Below are positions 62,123-64,000 of a stretch of DNA of 64,000 nucleotides, piece by piece. The notes below the pieces were generated by a model. It did not search any database. It saw only the letters and a program-made list of their open reading frames with translations, and was not told the origin of the DNA. Each line of letters starts with the position of its first letter. Within the stretch, counting starts at the first letter, position 1. Position numbers and translations under genes: made by a program. The DNA is from Temnothorax longispinosus (lineage: Eukaryota; Arthropoda; Insecta; Hymenoptera; Formicidae), in NCBI RefSeq assembly GCF_030848805.1, contig NC_092368.1, positions 10,883,780 to 10,947,779 on the forward strand, read 5' to 3'.

Positions 62123-64000
62123 TTATCTTGTAGATCGTATTTGATATTTTTTTGTTATTTCAAAAAGTCCTATTCTTAATTCGTCTAGTTTTTTCCTATT
62201 TAGTTTATTACCGTTTTCTATATATACTCTGTCTTCTATATTGAATTCTAGTTGTTTACGGTTTTTATCAAATAGTTTTTTATTGTAGTCATGTGATTTG
62301 ATAGTACTTTCCAATGCTAATCTTTTATCCTTGGTCCAATCTTCTATAGCCGTTTTTCTTTTTACTTCATCAGGAGCCTTAGAAACGTTCGTGCCATCTA
62401 ACAGATACTTTGGTGCAAAACCTGTTACTGAGTGTTCTATCTTGTTATATTTTTCAATACATTCTTTTGCCACTGTTGTCCAAGTTTTTTTTCTCTTTCC
62501 TTTCATTTATTCTACATCTAATTTTGTTCACTATCGTTTGATTTAGTCTCTTGTTCAAACCATTGGAGGAAGGTGTATTTACTGCAGTAAAAACCAGTTC
62601 TATCTTATTTTCTTCTAGGAATTCTTTAAATTCCTTTGAGTTGATTCCTGGATATTGGTCTGTGAGGATCACTCCGATTTCATCTGTTTCCGTCACATTT
62701 TTCACTAATTTGATAAAATCATTAGCGCTCTGTGTCTTTGATGTTGAAATAAAAGCATATCTTGTAAAATGGTCTACTAGCAGATGTAAATATTTCTTCG
62801 TTGATCTAGATCCTCCGAAGCTGCCAATGGTGTCCATTGACATTATTTCAAACGGTTTCGTTGCTGGTCCCAAGTATGACATTAACCCGTGTTTTCCTTG
62901 ACCTCCCGATTTATTTTTCTTACATACCTCACAATTTTTGCATGCTTGTTTTATATTTCTTGTCAAGTTTTTCGCTGTGTAGACAGGGCTAATTTTCTTC
63001 TGCATTTGTCTAATGCCTATATGACACCATTCTTCGTGGACTTCTTTGATGATCTTCCTACTGAAATCTTCTGACAAAACTATTTTTTTTTCTTTTTTAT
63101 AGAATATTCCATCTTTTTTTATTATGTCTGGTCTCTCGTTTTTTATTGCCCGGTTTTTCTCTTGATCTCTTTTATATCATCTATTTTTATTAAATTTACT
63201 ATTCTCAACAGTTCCTCTTTGTTCTCTTTTGCTTCCAACATTGGGTTTCTGCTCAGACAGTCTGCTTCCAAATTTTTTTTCCCTGGTAAATATGTTATCT
63301 TGAAATCATATTGCGATAAATAATAGGTTAGATCACCCAGTTCTTCATCTGTTCTTGCTTTTATATTTAAATTTTCCAAAGACTTATGGTCTGAGTATAC
63401 TGTTACGCTCGTTGAGTAAGCTCGCCGCCGTAACACTATCGCGCACTCCACACTCGCGCACGTATTTCGCGGAACTCGCAAAAGGAAAGAGAACTCAAAA
63501 GAACTTAAGAAATGCGTTTATTCCAAGCTCGTAAAACAGAACGCGTGCGGATTCCAAAAATCCGCCAGACAAAAAATCAATAAATCCATCAACAAACTCC
63601 CGTTGTCAAGGAGCGCGCTTCACAGCTTTCCGCGACTTCTCTACTCAGTGTCCAGCACGGGCGTAACAATACTGTGAAGGATCTTCCTATAAGCCATTGT
63701 TGCCAGTATTTTACCGCTTCTTTTATTGTCAAACACTCTAGATATATAGCTTTTTTTCTTTTTTGCATTTCATTAAGTTTTTTCGAAAAATATGCAACTG
63801 GCTTATCTTTCTTATCTGGTTGCTCTTGTTTCAGCACTGCGCCAATACCTTCTAATGATGCATCTGTGTAAATTTTTATAGGCAGATCTTTATCAAATAT
63901 CTCTAATATTGGTTGGGAGCACAGGAGTTCTTTTATTTTCTTAAATGATTTTTTACACTCTTCCGACCATACATACTTTTCATTTTTCCTTAACAGCTTA
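62123..64000 (-). pseudogene. pol: Second Ty3/Gypsy pol (RNase H and integrase), degenerate and partial
   Basis: Read on the minus strand from the window end. RT/RNase H starts at KIYTDASLEGIGAVL (about 63870) and continues KYWQQWLIGRSFTV, is interrupted by a solo LTR, and resumes at YSDHKSLENLNIK and YLPGKKNLEADCLSRNP. Integrase follows with an HHCC domain (CKNCEVC), SMDTIG, LTDQYPGINSKEF and SSNGLNKRLNQT. The residue expected to be the catalytic Glu is Lys here (AAG). Frame breaks separate RNase H from integrase and the core from the C-terminal segment (62123-62506). The 5' part lies outside the window. Confidence 0.88.
63401..63668 (-). repeat. Solo LTR inserted in the RNase H domain
   Basis: 268 bp with TGTTACG...CGTAACA ends and a perfect 4-bp duplication ATAC at 63397-63400 and 63669-63672. 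On the minus strand it starts TGTTACGCCCGTGCTG, identical over 16 bases to the LTR at 4282, and carries AATAAA. Removing it rejoins the RNase H frame. Confidence 0.9.

Overview
This is eukaryotic, almost certainly insect DNA. The repertoire (Ty3/Gypsy elements, an APE-type LINE, a mariner-like element, foldback MITEs, a Polinton/Maverick, microsatellites and AT-rich spacers with short introns) looks most like an ant or another aculeate hymenopteran. The species cannot be fixed from sequence alone. Nearly the whole window is nested mobile DNA. Host coding sequence is limited to a probable first exon of PGAP1 (13177-13329, minus) and a CpG-rich candidate first exon (45322-45414, plus) with a possible second exon at 60331-60415.

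Layout. 1-4558: 3' part of a Gypsy element with an intact pol and one LTR. 4598-9236: mariner-like element with TIRs over 1.2 kb and a broken transposase. 9462-12053: three foldback/hairpin elements. 13.2 kb: PGAP1-like exon. 13.6-20.3 kb: two minus-strand LINE copies, one split by a 1.15-kb solo LTR. 21.1-41.2 kb: a Mutator-like transposase gene (minus) with YqaJ-nuclease-like and Ulp1-like parts. This gene is split by about 570 bp of 28S rRNA sequence, and that rRNA piece is itself split by a 15,495-bp Polinton (23729-39223) with a perfect 6-bp target duplication TATGCC. 41.6-44.0 kb: more foldback elements. 45.5-59.2 kb: a large DNA transposon whose shared TIRs enclose two divergent multi-exon genes, a TNP2/CACTA-like transposase (minus) and a BEN-domain-like protein (plus). 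59.4-61.6 kb: a higher-order tandem repeat, microsatellites and a mirrored pair of MITEs. 61.7-64.0 kb: a second, decayed Gypsy element (minus) interrupted by a solo LTR.

How the genes work together. The Polinton carries a near-complete self-synthesising and virion-like gene set: protein-primed PolB (one intron), a chromodomain integrase, FtsK/HerA-type packaging ATPase, adenain-like protease, major and minor capsid proteins, a PLA2-like/pVI-like protein, a DUF8207-like protein and several unassigned genes. PolB, integrase, protease, PLA2-like and DUF8207-like frames are open. Both capsid genes, the ATPase and two small genes carry single nonsense or frameshift lesions. It therefore looks like a recent insertion that has lost morphogenesis first. 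The 13.7-kb transposon resembles a two-component CACTA system: a transposase plus a second DNA-binding protein, with arrays of ACGTGA-type motifs inside its TIRs.

Points of greatest interest: the Polinton-in-28S-in-Mutator nesting, the transposase/BEN divergent gene pair, the A11 run joining the Polinton PLA2-like and protease frames, and several foldback families with target duplications readable in the window.
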